Source of the DNA: Amycolatopsis balhimycina FH 1894
Lineage (GTDB): Bacteria > Actinomycetota > Actinomycetes > Mycobacteriales > Pseudonocardiaceae
Direction: 5' to 3'
NCBI RefSeq assembly: GCF_000384295.1
Contig: NZ_KB913037.1
Location: forward strand, 2,399,975-2,463,974
Length of the DNA: 64,000 nt
Shown here: piece after piece, positions 9,058-17,278 of the stretch
Position numbering within the stretch: the stretch's first letter is position 1
How the letters are laid out: the number at the start of each line of letters is the position of its first letter
Translations under genes and position numbers: made by a program
The notes under the pieces: model-generated
The model's input: only the letters and a program-made list of their open reading frames with translations
What the model was told of the DNA's origin: nothing
Database searches by the model: none

Positions 9058-9248
9058 GCACGGCCACCGCTGCGGTCTGATCCACCGAGCACCACGGCGA
9101 CGGCGACCACCACGCGCCTCAACGGTCGCCCCTCGCCGCAAATCGACCAATTTGCAGGTCGCGACCGAGTCCTGCCGCCGCGCTTCAACTGCTGACCATA
9201 ACTTGGGTATCGCCGTTATGCGTTGGTGCTTCAGCACCGCAGCGCGGA

Positions 9249-10961
9249 TCAGTGGGATTCGCGGCTCACCTGCGAGCCACTGGAGCCGAGCAGGAAGTCC
9301 AGATCCGCTCCCGTGTCAGCCTGCAGCACGTGCTCGACGTAGAGCCTTTCCCAGCCGCGCTGTGGAGTAGCGAAACCGGCCACCGCGGCCTCGGCTGGGG
9401 TGCGGGCGGCCAGCTCACTGTCCGGAAGGTCGACGTCGATTCGCCTGGCCTTGACGTCGAGGCTGATGATGTCGCCGGTCCGGATCAGCGCGAGTGGGCC
9501 ACCCGCGGCGGCTTCGGGGGCGACATGCAGGACCACGGTGCCGTAGGCGGTGCCGCTCATGCGGCCGTCGCAAACCCGGACCATGTCCCGGACACCCTGT
9601 TCCAGCAGTTTCTTGGGCAGTGGCAGGTTGGCGACTTCGGGCATGCCGGGGTAGCCCTTGGGGCCGCAGCCACGCAGCACCAGCACCGAGTCGGCGTCCA
9701 CGTCCAGGCCGGGGTCGTCGATGCGGGCGTGGAAGTCCTCGATGGAGTCGAAGACCACGGCCGGGCCGCGGTGCTGCAGCAGGTGCGGTGACGCGGCGGC
9801 CGGCTTGATCAGGGCGCCGTCCGGGGCGAGGTTGCCGCGCAGCACGGCGATGCCGCCGTGCTCGACGAGTGGCTTCGCACGGGTGCGGATGACTTCGGTG
9901 TCCCAGATCGGGGCGTCGTCGAGGAAGGAGACCAGCGGCTTGCCGGTGACGGTCAGCGCCTCGGGGTCGAGCAGGTCGGCGACCTCGCGCAGCACGGCGC
10001 GCAGGCCGCCGGCGCGGTGGAAGTCGTCCATGAGGAACCGGCCGGCGGGCAGCAGGTCGGCCAGCACGGGCACCCGTGAGCCGATGCGGTCGAAATCCGC
10101 CAGCGTCAGCTCGATGCCGAGGCGCCCGGCGATCGCCAGCAGGTGGACCACGGCGTTGGTGGACCCGCCGATGGCGGCCAGCGCGACGATGGCGTTTCGG
10201 AACGAGCCGCTCGTCAAGAACGTGCTCGGCCGGCGGTCGGCGGCGACCATCTCGACGGCCAGGCGTCCGGTGCCGTGGGCCGCCTCCAGCAGACGGCTGT
10301 CCGGGGCGGGCGTGCCGGCGACGCCGGGCACCACGGTGCCGAGGGCTTCGGCGACGAGCGCCATGGTGGAGGCGGTGCCCATGGTGTTGCAGTGGCCGCG
10401 GCTGCGGATCATCGCCGACTCGGAGCGGGTGAAGTCGGCCGCCGAGAGAACGCCGGCCCGCACCTCCTCCGACAACCGCCACACATCGGTACCACAGCCC
10501 AGCGGCTTGCCGCGGAAAGTGCCGGTGAGCATCGGGCCGCCCGGAACGACCACCGCGGGCAGGTCGACCGAGGCAGCGGCCATGAGCAGCGACGGAATCG
10601 TCTTGTCACAGCCGCCCAGCAGCACCACTCCGTCGACGGGGTTGGCCCGCAGCATCTCCTCGGTCGCCATCGCGGCCATGTTGCGCCACAGCATCGCGGT
10701 CGGCCGCACCTGCGTCTCGCCCAGCGACACCACCGGCAGCTCCAGCGGGATGCCCCCCGCCTCGTAGACGCCGTTCTTCACCGACTGCGCGATCTCGTTC
10801 AGGTGCGCGTTGCACGGGGTCAGGTCCGAAGCGGTGTTGGCGATGGCGATCTGCGGACGACCGGTGAACGCGTCACCGGGCACGCCGCGGCGCATCCACG
10901 CCCGGTGGATGTAGGCGTTGCGGCCTTGCCCTTCGTACCACTGCGCGCTGCGAAGCCCCAT
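9249..10961 (-). CDS. IlvD/Edd-family sugar-acid dehydratase
   Basis: A 570-residue dehydratase of the IlvD/Edd family. Three Cys at the family's iron-sulfur positions are visible: C50 in SDLTPCNAHL, C118 in LLGGCDKTIPS and C191 in SRGHCNTMGTAS. The family removes water from aldonic acids (arabinonate, xylonate, gluconate, fuconate types) or dihydroxy acids. The N-terminus (RSAQWYEGQGRNAYIHRAW) and the neighbouring lactonase favour a sugar acid rather than branched-chain synthesis. The gene is divergent from the lactonase across 50 bases that hold a candidate operator. The exact substrate is open. Confidence 0.85.
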   Translation of the reverse strand: MGLRSAQWYEGQGRNAYIHRAWMRRGVPGDAFTGRPQIAIANTASDLTPCNAHLNEIAQSVKNGVYEAGGIPLELPVVSLGETQVRPTAMLWRNMAAMATEEMLRANPVDGVVLLGGCDKTIPSLLMAAASVDLPAVVVPGGPMLTGTFRGKPLGCGTDVWRLSEEVRAGVLSAADFTRSESAMIRSRGHCNTMGTASTMALVAEALGTVVPGVAGTPAPDSRLLEAAHGTGRLAVEMVAADRRPSTFLTSGSFRNAIVALAAIGGSTNAVVHLLAIAGRLGIELTLADFDRIGSRVPVLADLLPAGRFLMDDFHRAGGLRAVLREVADLLDPEALTVTGKPLVSFLDDAPIWDTEVIRTRAKPLVEHGGIAVLRGNLAPDGALIKPAAASPHLLQHRGPAVVFDSIEDFHARIDDPGLDVDADSVLVLRGCGPKGYPGMPEVANLPLPKKLLEQGVRDMVRVCDGRMSGTAYGTVVLHVAPEAAAGGPLALIRTGDIISLDVKARRIDVDLPDSELAARTPAEAAVAGFATPQRGWERLYVEHVLQADTGADLDFLLGSSGSQVSRESH

Positions 10962-10981
10962 GAGCGACCGCCTTCCGATAA

Positions 10982-10994
10982 TCGAATCATTGGT
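10982..10994. promoter_or_regulatory. Candidate operator, copy 1 of TCCAAT-N-ATTGGA
   Basis: TCGAAT-C-ATTGGT lies in the 50-base divergent spacer between the dehydratase and lactonase starts. It matches 10 of 12 defined positions of the perfect palindrome found at 44220. Its place between two divergent starts is where a shared regulator would act. The match was found by eye. Confidence 0.45.
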
Positions 10995-11011
10995 CTAACA
11001 TCCGGAACATC

Positions 11012-11953
11012 ATGAAGAATAGGCGCACCCTCGCCGCGGCGACAGGCTCGGCCTACCAGCTCGCCGAAGGCCCCGTCTGGGACCCGATCCGACACCGGCT
11101 GCTGTGGGTGGACATCCTCGGCGGCGCCGTGCTCGAAGGCACCCTCGACGACGGCCGCATCGAGGTCACCACCCGGCACGCCTTCGACGAGATGGTCGGC
11201 GCGGTGGCCGTGGCCGAAGACGGCACGCTCCTCGTGGCCGCGCAGGAAAACTTCGTCCTCATCCACCCCGACCGGACCCGCGAATCCGGGCCACGCATCG
11301 TTCCCGCGGGCGAGTCGCGCCGGCTCAACGACGGCGGCACCGACCCCGCCGGGCGCTTCCTCGTCGGCACCCTGGCCTTGGCCGGGGCGTCCGAAAGCGA
11401 GGTGCTGGTCCGCTGGGAGCACGACGGCCGCCTCACCGAGCTCGACGCCGACCTGACCCTGTCCAACGGCCTCGCCTGGTCAGCTGACGGCACCCGGATG
11501 TACAGCGTCGACACGCTGCGCGGCACCGTGTTCGTCCGCGGCTACGACCCGCGGACCGGCGCGGTCGGCCGGCGGCAGGTACACCTGCGGCTCGACGACG
11601 GCTCCCCCGACGGGATCGCCCTCGATGCCGCCGACCACTTGTGGGTGGCGGTGTGGGGAGCCGGCGAAGTCCGCCGGTACTCCCCCGACGGCACCGTGGC
11701 AGAACGCCTCGCCGTTCCCGCGCCGCACACCTCCTGCGTCGCCTTCGCCGGCGATGACCTGCGCACCCTCGTCATCACCACCGCCACCAACGGACTGAGC
11801 GACCGGCAGCGCCGAGCCCATCCGGACTCCGGGCGGCTGTTCACCATGCGCGTCGACACCCCCGGTCTGCCCGTTCCCGCCTGGGTACCACCCACCACTC
11901 CAGGGCGAGCTGCGCGCTTCGCCACCCTCCGCCCAGATCAGGAGTTTCCGTGA
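11012..11953 (+). CDS. SMP-30/gluconolactonase/LRE-family lactonase
   Basis: A 313-residue six-bladed beta-propeller of the SMP-30/gluconolaconase/LRE family, which opens aldonolactones to aldonic acids. Typical sequence includes YQLAEGPVWDPIRHRLLWVD at the N-terminus, LNDGGTDPAGRFLVGT in the middle and LSNGLAWSADGTRMY later, with metal-ligand Glu, Asn and Asp in expected places. It is divergent from the dehydratase and overlaps the GH42 gene by four bases (GTGA). Together these suggest oxidation of a released sugar to its lactone, opening and dehydration. The sugar is not determined. Confidence 0.87.
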   Translation: MKNRRTLAAATGSAYQLAEGPVWDPIRHRLLWVDILGGAVLEGTLDDGRIEVTTRHAFDEMVGAVAVAEDGTLLVAAQENFVLIHPDRTRESGPRIVPAGESRRLNDGGTDPAGRFLVGTLALAGASESEVLVRWEHDGRLTELDADLTLSNGLAWSADGTRMYSVDTLRGTVFVRGYDPRTGAVGRRQVHLRLDDGSPDGIALDAADHLWVAVWGAGEVRRYSPDGTVAERLAVPAPHTSCVAFAGDDLRTLVITTATNGLSDRQRRAHPDSGRLFTMRVDTPGLPVPAWVPPTTPGRAARFATLRPDQEFP

Positions 11954-14067
11954 CGATCCCTTCGCGCTTACCCCGCCGTGTCTTGTTCGGGGCCGCGTAC
12001 TACGCCGAGTACCAGCGCGGTGACCGTCTGGCCGACGATTTCGCACTGATGGCCGCGGCCGGGTTCACCGTCATCCGCGTCGGCGAGTCGGTGTGGTCGA
12101 CCTGGGAGCCCGAAGACGGCCGGTTCGAACTCGACTGGCTGCAGCCGATCCTCGACCTCGCCCACGAACACGGCATCTCCGTCATCCTCGGCACCCCGAC
12201 CTACGCGGTCCCACCGTGGCTCGCGCGCCGGTACCCCGAGATCGCCGGTGAAACCGCGACCGGGCAACGGATCGGCTGGGGTGGACGGCAGGAGGTCGAC
12301 TTCACCCACGCCGCCTTCCGGTTCCACGCCGAGCGGGTCGTCCGCGCCATCCTCGGCCGCTACGCCGATCACCCCGCGGTGATCGGCTTCCAGGTCGACA
12401 ACGAACCCGGCCTGCACCTGCTCCACAACCACGGAGTGTTCCAACGTTTCGTCGAGCACCTACGCCAGCACTACGGCGACGTGGCGACGCTCAACGAGGC
12501 CTGGGGCCTCGTCTACTGGTCCCATCGGCTGTCCGACTGGTCCGACCTGTGGGTACCTGACGGCAGCATCCAGCCGCAGTACGACCTCGCCTGGCGCCGC
12601 TTCCAAGGCGAGCTGACGACCGAGTTCATCGACTGGCAGGCCGGAATCGCGCGCGGCTACGCCCATCCGGGCCAGTTCGTCACCACCTGCATCGACTACG
12701 GCCGGCCGGCGATGGACGACGAACAGGTGTCCCGGGGACTGGACATCACTTCGGGCAACGCCTACTACGACATGCAGGACGGACTGCTGCTGCCACAAGA
12801 AGAGCAGACTGCACAGACGTGGCCTCCGTCAGGCGTGTGGGCGCTTTATCTCATCGCCGACCGCATGTACGCGTCGCGTCAAGCACCGTTCCTGGTGACC
12901 GAGACCAACGCCTCCTCCATCGGCGCCACCTGGCACAACAAACCCGGCTACGACGGGCAGTGGCGGCAAGCGGCCTGGGCGCTGGTCGCACGCGGCGCCA
13001 GGATGGTCGAGTACTGGCACTGGCACACCCTCCAGTTCGGCACCGAGACGTACTGGGGTGGCGTCCTGCCGCACAGCAACGTGCCCGGCCGCGTGTACCA
13101 CGAGATCGCAAAGCTCGGTGCCGAGTTCGCGTCCGCGGGCGACCTCGTCGCCGACCTCACGCCCGGCACCGACGTGGCGATGCTGTACTCGACACCCAGC
13201 AAGTGGCTGATGGAAAAGCATCCACCACTGGCCACCGCGGACGGCGGCCCGCACCCCGGCGCCTACCACCGGATCTTCGACGCGTTCTACAAGGGCGCCT
13301 TCGACGCCCGCCTGTCCACCCGGATCGTCCACGTCCCGCAGGTGATCGACGGCACGCCCGACGGACAGCCAGTGGACGCGGCCGAGTTCGCCACGCGGCA
13401 GCCGCTGCTCGTCGTCGCGGGCTGCTACCTGGCCGACGAGCGCCTGCTCGGCTGGCTCGCCGCGTACGCCGATGCAGGTGGACACCTCATCCTCGGCCCG
13501 CGCACCGGCTACGCCGACACCGAAGGCCGTGCCCGCGCCGAAATCGCCCCCGCGAAGCTGACCGAATACGCCGGAGTGTCCTACGGCGAATACAGCAACC
13601 TCACCACGAACGTCCCGCTGGTGAGCACTCCGGACAGCGAACTGCGGCTGGGCCCCGACGCCGAAGCGACAGCCTGGGCCGACCTCCTGGTGGCCACCGA
13701 TGCCAGCGTCCTCGCCACCTACGACCACCCGCACTTCGGGCGGTGGGCTGCCGCGACCACCCGCCCGCACGGCAACGGCCGCATCACCTGCGTGGGCACC
13801 GTCCCCGGCTCCGCATTCGCGCGAGCGCTGTTCGAGTGGGCACGCCCCCGGACATCAGCCTGGACTCGGCTACCGGCCACGGTGACCGTCACCAGCGCGA
13901 CCAGCCGGGACGGCCGGCGGGTGCACATCATCCACAACTGGTCCTGGGAAGCACAAACCGTCGAAGCGCCCATCGACCTCGAGAACGTGCTTGCGGGCTC
14001 AAAGGTCAGCTCCGGCAGCACCATCGAACTGGGCGCTTGGGACGTCGTCGTCGCCGTCGAGACGTGA
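11950..14067 (+). CDS. GH42 beta-galactosidase
   Basis: A 705-residue enzyme with the GH42 arrangement: an N-terminal (beta/alpha)8 barrel, a trimerisation-type middle domain and a small C-terminal beta domain. The acid/base Glu is E152 in FQVDNEPG and the nucleophile E318 in FLVTETNAS. There is no signal peptide, so it should act in the cytoplasm on imported galactosides. The GTG at 11950 overlaps the lactonase stop and implies coupled translation. Galactose or L-arabinoside specificity within GH42 cannot be settled by eye. Confidence 0.9.
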   Translation: MTIPSRLPRRVLFGAAYYAEYQRGDRLADDFALMAAAGFTVIRVGESVWSTWEPEDGRFELDWLQPILDLAHEHGISVILGTPTYAVPPWLARRYPEIAGETATGQRIGWGGRQEVDFTHAAFRFHAERVVRAILGRYADHPAVIGFQVDNEPGLHLLHNHGVFQRFVEHLRQHYGDVATLNEAWGLVYWSHRLSDWSDLWVPDGSIQPQYDLAWRRFQGELTTEFIDWQAGIARGYAHPGQFVTTCIDYGRPAMDDEQVSRGLDITSGNAYYDMQDGLLLPQEEQTAQTWPPSGVWALYLIADRMYASRQAPFLVTETNASSIGATWHNKPGYDGQWRQAAWALVARGARMVEYWHWHTLQFGTETYWGGVLPHSNVPGRVYHEIAKLGAEFASAGDLVADLTPGTDVAMLYSTPSKWLMEKHPPLATADGGPHPGAYHRIFDAFYKGAFDARLSTRIVHVPQVIDGTPDGQPVDAAEFATRQPLLVVAGCYLADERLLGWLAAYADAGGHLILGPRTGYADTEGRARAEIAPAKLTEYAGVSYGEYSNLTTNVPLVSTPDSELRLGPDAEATAWADLLVATDASVLATYDHPHFGRWAAATTRPHGNGRITCVGTVPGSAFARALFEWARPRTSAWTRLPATVTVTSATSRDGRRVHIIHNWSWEAQTVEAPIDLENVLAGSKVSSGSTIELGAWDVVVAVET

Positions 14068-14081
14068 CAACACCCCGGCAA

Positions 14082-14121
14082 CGAGGCTCCGGGTCGCCGT
14101 CCTGGCCGCCCGGAGGCCTCG
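14082..14121. terminator. Bidirectional terminator hairpin between convergent genes
   Basis: CGAGGCTCCGGG (14082-14093) pairs with CCCGGA plus GGCCTCG (14109-14121), giving a 12-pair stem with one bulged G and a 15-base loop. It lies between the GH42 stop (14067) and the stop of the facing secreted-protein gene (14135). There is no clear T-tract, which is common in high-GC actinomycetes. Confidence 0.6.
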
Positions 14122-14134
14122 TCGTCGGCTGTGG

Positions 14135-16204
14135 CTAATGGACCACCACGCGGACCTGTCCCAGGTTCTGAACATCGGCGAACGGCGCGGCCGGGTTTCC
14201 GGCACGGTTCGCGGTCACCCGCAGCGCCACGATGTAGGTGCCGGGTGCGGTGTAGGTGTGCGTCGCTGAAAGCTCCACACAATCCCGCGGCGGGCCCGAT
14301 GGCCGACGCTCGAACACGCCGTCACCGGTGAAGTCCCATTCGGCCGACACCACCTTGCCTGCCCCCGGCGGCACCTGGGCCAGCGCCTTGAACGCGACGG
14401 GCCGGCCCGCGGTGACGTCGATCCTGGTGCCACCGCCCGCCGTGAGATCGACCACCGGCTGGATACCCCGGCGCTCCTGGGCGGTCGCCGGCACCCGGAT
14501 CTGGCTGTCCGCCATGGTGTACTGCGTCGATCGTGCCGGCACCACACCCCGTTCCGCCCAGGCGCTCACATCACGCAGCGCCTGCTCCAGGATGCCTCCG
14601 TAGCCGACCAGGCCGGGCAAGTGCGCCCCGATGTGGTCGGCGTGGTCGTTGAACCAGACGCGGAACATGCTGTCGTAACGGTTGCCGAGGGCCTGCTTCG
14701 CCTGGCTCGCGTACCAGTCGGCGTCCCACGGGTAGGCATCGGTGTCCAGCAGGTTGGCGACCACGATGACCTTCGCGGTGATCTTGCCGGTGAACGTGCC
14801 GCCGCCGCTGACGTTGCGCGAGATCATCGGACCCACTTCGACCGGACGCTGCGGGTAGATCGGCTGCCCCGCGGCATCGCGGAACTGGTCCCAGGCGTGA
14901 AAACCCGGCCGCGTCGGAACCTGGTAGCGGTGGTAAGCCAGCAGCGCGAGGGACCACCGGTTGTCCATGCGCAGCTTGGCGCCTTCGGCCAGCGCGTCGA
15001 GCACGTCGGGCGGATTGCCGCCGCCGATGGTGAACACCTTCGTCGCCGGGTCCAGGGTGCCGGTGAGCGTCCCGGCCTTCGTCGTACCATCCGGCCGGTA
15101 GACGGTGAAGTCGAGGAGAAGGTTGGCCGGGTTCGCCGGGACGCCGTCGAGGACCAGACTTGTCGGCCGGCTCTGCGGGTCCCGGTTGACCTTGGTGACG
15201 GTGGCCGGATAGTCGATCCGCGCGGAGCGGAACAGATCACCCAGCGGCGACCGCTCGGTGCCGAGATAGCCCGCCTTGCCCCAGAAGTCGTCCGCGTACG
15301 CCGGATCCAGGGCACGCACGGTGCTCGCGAATCCGAGCAGCCCCTGGGGGTCGTCCATGCCGAGAACGTACCGGTAGTTCGCCCAAGCCCGAAGCGGGAT
15401 TCCCATCTTCGTCACCTCGGTGAGCACCGCCCGTTCCACTCCGGACAGACCGGCACCGGGGTTCCCCGATCCACCGGGCTTCACCGCGTCCGCGATCCGC
15501 GGCGCCTTCGTGCCCAGTACCAGCCGGGCGAAGGCGCGCACGAAGAAGTTGTTCGGAATGGCCTCGGGCGTCCCGGGAATGAACGGCACCGCGCCGTCCC
15601 AGACCCCGGTGGTGTTTTCGATCGCGCCGATCGCCTGGTACGACCCGCCGCTGCCGCCGTAGAGGTAACCGAAGATCCGCCGCGACGTCCCGTAGTAGCG
15701 CGCCGCGACCTGCTTCGAGAACTTGGCTGCGGCCGCGTCGACCCGGTACCCGGTGCTGCCGTTCGTCTGTACCCGGTAGGCGCCGCTGTCCGCAGCAAAC
15801 GCGATGTCGTCGTCGGTCGCGTTCTCGTTCTGCAACGGATAGACCACTTGGAAGAACCGGCCGTCCCAGCGTGCCTTGGGCGGCAGGTAGAAGGTGAACC
15901 GGGAACCGGTCCCGTCGAAGTGCCCGGAAACCTTGTGATGGGGAACCGGGCTGGTCACGTCTTGCTCGCTGTCGACGACCGGCTTGCCGTACTGCTGATC
16001 GACGCAGTCGGCGGTTACCTGTATCGGCCCACCCGGCTGTGATGGTGCACACTCCGGTGGCGGCTGCGCCGCCGCAGCGGTGCCCGAACTCAGTGACCCG
16101 CCGAGCACGATGGTCACGCCCGCCACTACCGTTCCGAGCCGGACGCGACGACGACTCGTCCTTGGTGGTGGTACATATCGTCCCAAAAGGGTGGCAGTCA
16201 CCAT
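14135..16204 (-). CDS. Secreted alpha/beta-hydrolase-like protein with C-terminal PKD domain
   Basis: A protein of about 689 residues. It starts with a basic, Tat-like stretch (PRTSRRRVRLG), a hydrophobic core and GTAAAAQ, a plausible export signal. The large middle part has a nucleophile-elbow-like LYGGSGGSYQAIGAIEN near residue 185, suggesting an alpha/beta hydrolase. The last ~90 residues (KVVSAEWDFTGDGVFE, ATHTYTAPGTYIVALRV) form a PKD domain, often found in extracellular enzymes that bind polymers. ATG at 16204 is preferred because GAGG lies six bases upstream; ATG at 16216 is an alternative. The substrate is unknown; an ester or polysaccharide role is guessed from the neighbours. Confidence 0.7.
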   Translation of the reverse strand: MVTATLLGRYVPPPRTSRRRVRLGTVVAGVTIVLGGSLSSGTAAAAQPPPECAPSQPGGPIQVTADCVDQQYGKPVVDSEQDVTSPVPHHKVSGHFDGTGSRFTFYLPPKARWDGRFFQVVYPLQNENATDDDIAFAADSGAYRVQTNGSTGYRVDAAAAKFSKQVAARYYGTSRRIFGYLYGGSGGSYQAIGAIENTTGVWDGAVPFIPGTPEAIPNNFFVRAFARLVLGTKAPRIADAVKPGGSGNPGAGLSGVERAVLTEVTKMGIPLRAWANYRYVLGMDDPQGLLGFASTVRALDPAYADDFWGKAGYLGTERSPLGDLFRSARIDYPATVTKVNRDPQSRPTSLVLDGVPANPANLLLDFTVYRPDGTTKAGTLTGTLDPATKVFTIGGGNPPDVLDALAEGAKLRMDNRWSLALLAYHRYQVPTRPGFHAWDQFRDAAGQPIYPQRPVEVGPMISRNVSGGGTFTGKITAKVIVVANLLDTDAYPWDADWYASQAKQALGNRYDSMFRVWFNDHADHIGAHLPGLVGYGGILEQALRDVSAWAERGVVPARSTQYTMADSQIRVPATAQERRGIQPVVDLTAGGGTRIDVTAGRPVAFKALAQVPPGAGKVVSAEWDFTGDGVFERRPSGPPRDCVELSATHTYTAPGTYIVALRVTANRAGNPAAPFADVQNLGQVRVVVH

Positions 16205-16278
16205 TGATCGCCTCATTTTCCTGTGACAACAATTGAAATACTCGAAGTGAATTTCTGTCGTGGACGCCGATCGCGGCC

Positions 16279-17214
16279 TCAGGCGGCTATGTACTGGGCC
16301 AACTCGGTCAACGTGGCGTGTACCTCGGGTACGAGCGGGGTCATGCCCAGGTGGCCATGGACCATTCCTCGCGCGAGATATACCTCGAGTTCGGCTCCGC
16401 ACGCGCGCGCCCGCGCCGCGAATGCTTCACCCGACGCACGAAGGTCGTCGTACTCGTTGACGACCAGCAGACCCGGCGGCAGGGAGCCCAGATCGCGATG
16501 GTCGACCGAAAGGTACGGCGTGTCCGTCCGCTTTCCGCGGTAGACGCCGAAGAAGTAACCCATGGTGCTGCTCTGGATCCGGGCGCCACGAGGCAGGGTA
16601 CGGGTCTTCGCCAGCACCTCGGGCGACTCGGGAAGACGGTCGTGCAACGCGGGATAGACGAGCAGCAGCCGCGCCGGCGGTGCGACACCGCGGTCGATCA
16701 ACTCGAGCGTAGCCGACACGGCCAGGCTCCCGCCCGCCGAAGCGCCGCCCAGGGCGAGCCGCGCCGGGTCGGCGCCCCACCGCCGGCTCCGCGCGCGAAC
16801 CCACTCGTACGCAGCAAGGACGTCCTGATGCGGGATCGGGTACGTCGTCGTGTTCCCGTCCGCGAGGTGGTAGTCGACCGAAACCACCAGGGCGCCGGCG
16901 CGATGGCACAGCTCACGGCACACCAGGTCGCCCTCGTTCATGTCCAGGCTGCCACCGAGGAAGCCGCCGCCGTGCGCCCAGACCAGTCCCGGCCCCCGCA
17001 CTCCGACGCGGGGCCGGTACAGGCGCACGCGCACCGGGCCGTGAGGGCCGTGCACGTCCTCCTCGGTCACGGTGACCGCCGGGGGCGCGTAGTCACGATC
17101 GTCCAGCGACCCCTCGAGAATCCGCTTTCGCTGCAACGGATCCTTGAGCAGTTCCTCGATCGACACGTCCGGCACCGTCGCGAGACGGTGTGCCACATAG
17201 GGATCGAGAGACAT
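16279..17214 (-). CDS. HSL-family alpha/beta hydrolase (esterase)
   Basis: A 311-residue cytoplasmic esterase of the hormone-sensitive-lipase group. The oxyanion motif is WAHGGGFLGGS (81-89) and the nucleophile elbow GGASAGGS (S159). The acidic residue lies in NEYDDLRAS (about D257) and the His in GMVHGHLG (286-288). The protein is the usual size and intact. It could deacylate imported oligosaccharides or small esters. It starts 52 bases from a copy of the shared palindrome, so it may be co-regulated with the dehydratase/lactonase pair and the SDR operon. Confidence 0.85.
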   Translation of the reverse strand: MSLDPYVAHRLATVPDVSIEELLKDPLQRKRILEGSLDDRDYAPPAVTVTEEDVHGPHGPVRVRLYRPRVGVRGPGLVWAHGGGFLGGSLDMNEGDLVCRELCHRAGALVVSVDYHLADGNTTTYPIPHQDVLAAYEWVRARSRRWGADPARLALGGASAGGSLAVSATLELIDRGVAPPARLLLVYPALHDRLPESPEVLAKTRTLPRGARIQSSTMGYFFGVYRGKRTDTPYLSVDHRDLGSLPPGLLVVNEYDDLRASGEAFAARARACGAELEVYLARGMVHGHLGMTPLVPEVHATLTELAQYIAA

Positions 17215-17265
17215 GCAGCGATGCTAGACACCGAACAGGATATAGTCCATACTTCGGATCAAAGT

Positions 17266-17278
17266 TTCAATTATTGGA
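17266..17278. promoter_or_regulatory. Candidate operator, copy 2 of TCCAAT-N-ATTGGA
   Basis: TTCAAT-T-ATTGGA lies upstream of the esterase gene (start 17214) and overlaps the stop codon of the GH2 glucuronidase gene. It matches 11 of 12 defined positions of the palindrome. Read on the minus strand it shares 13 identical bases (ATTCCAATAATTG) with the copy at 44218-44230. Confidence 0.45.
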
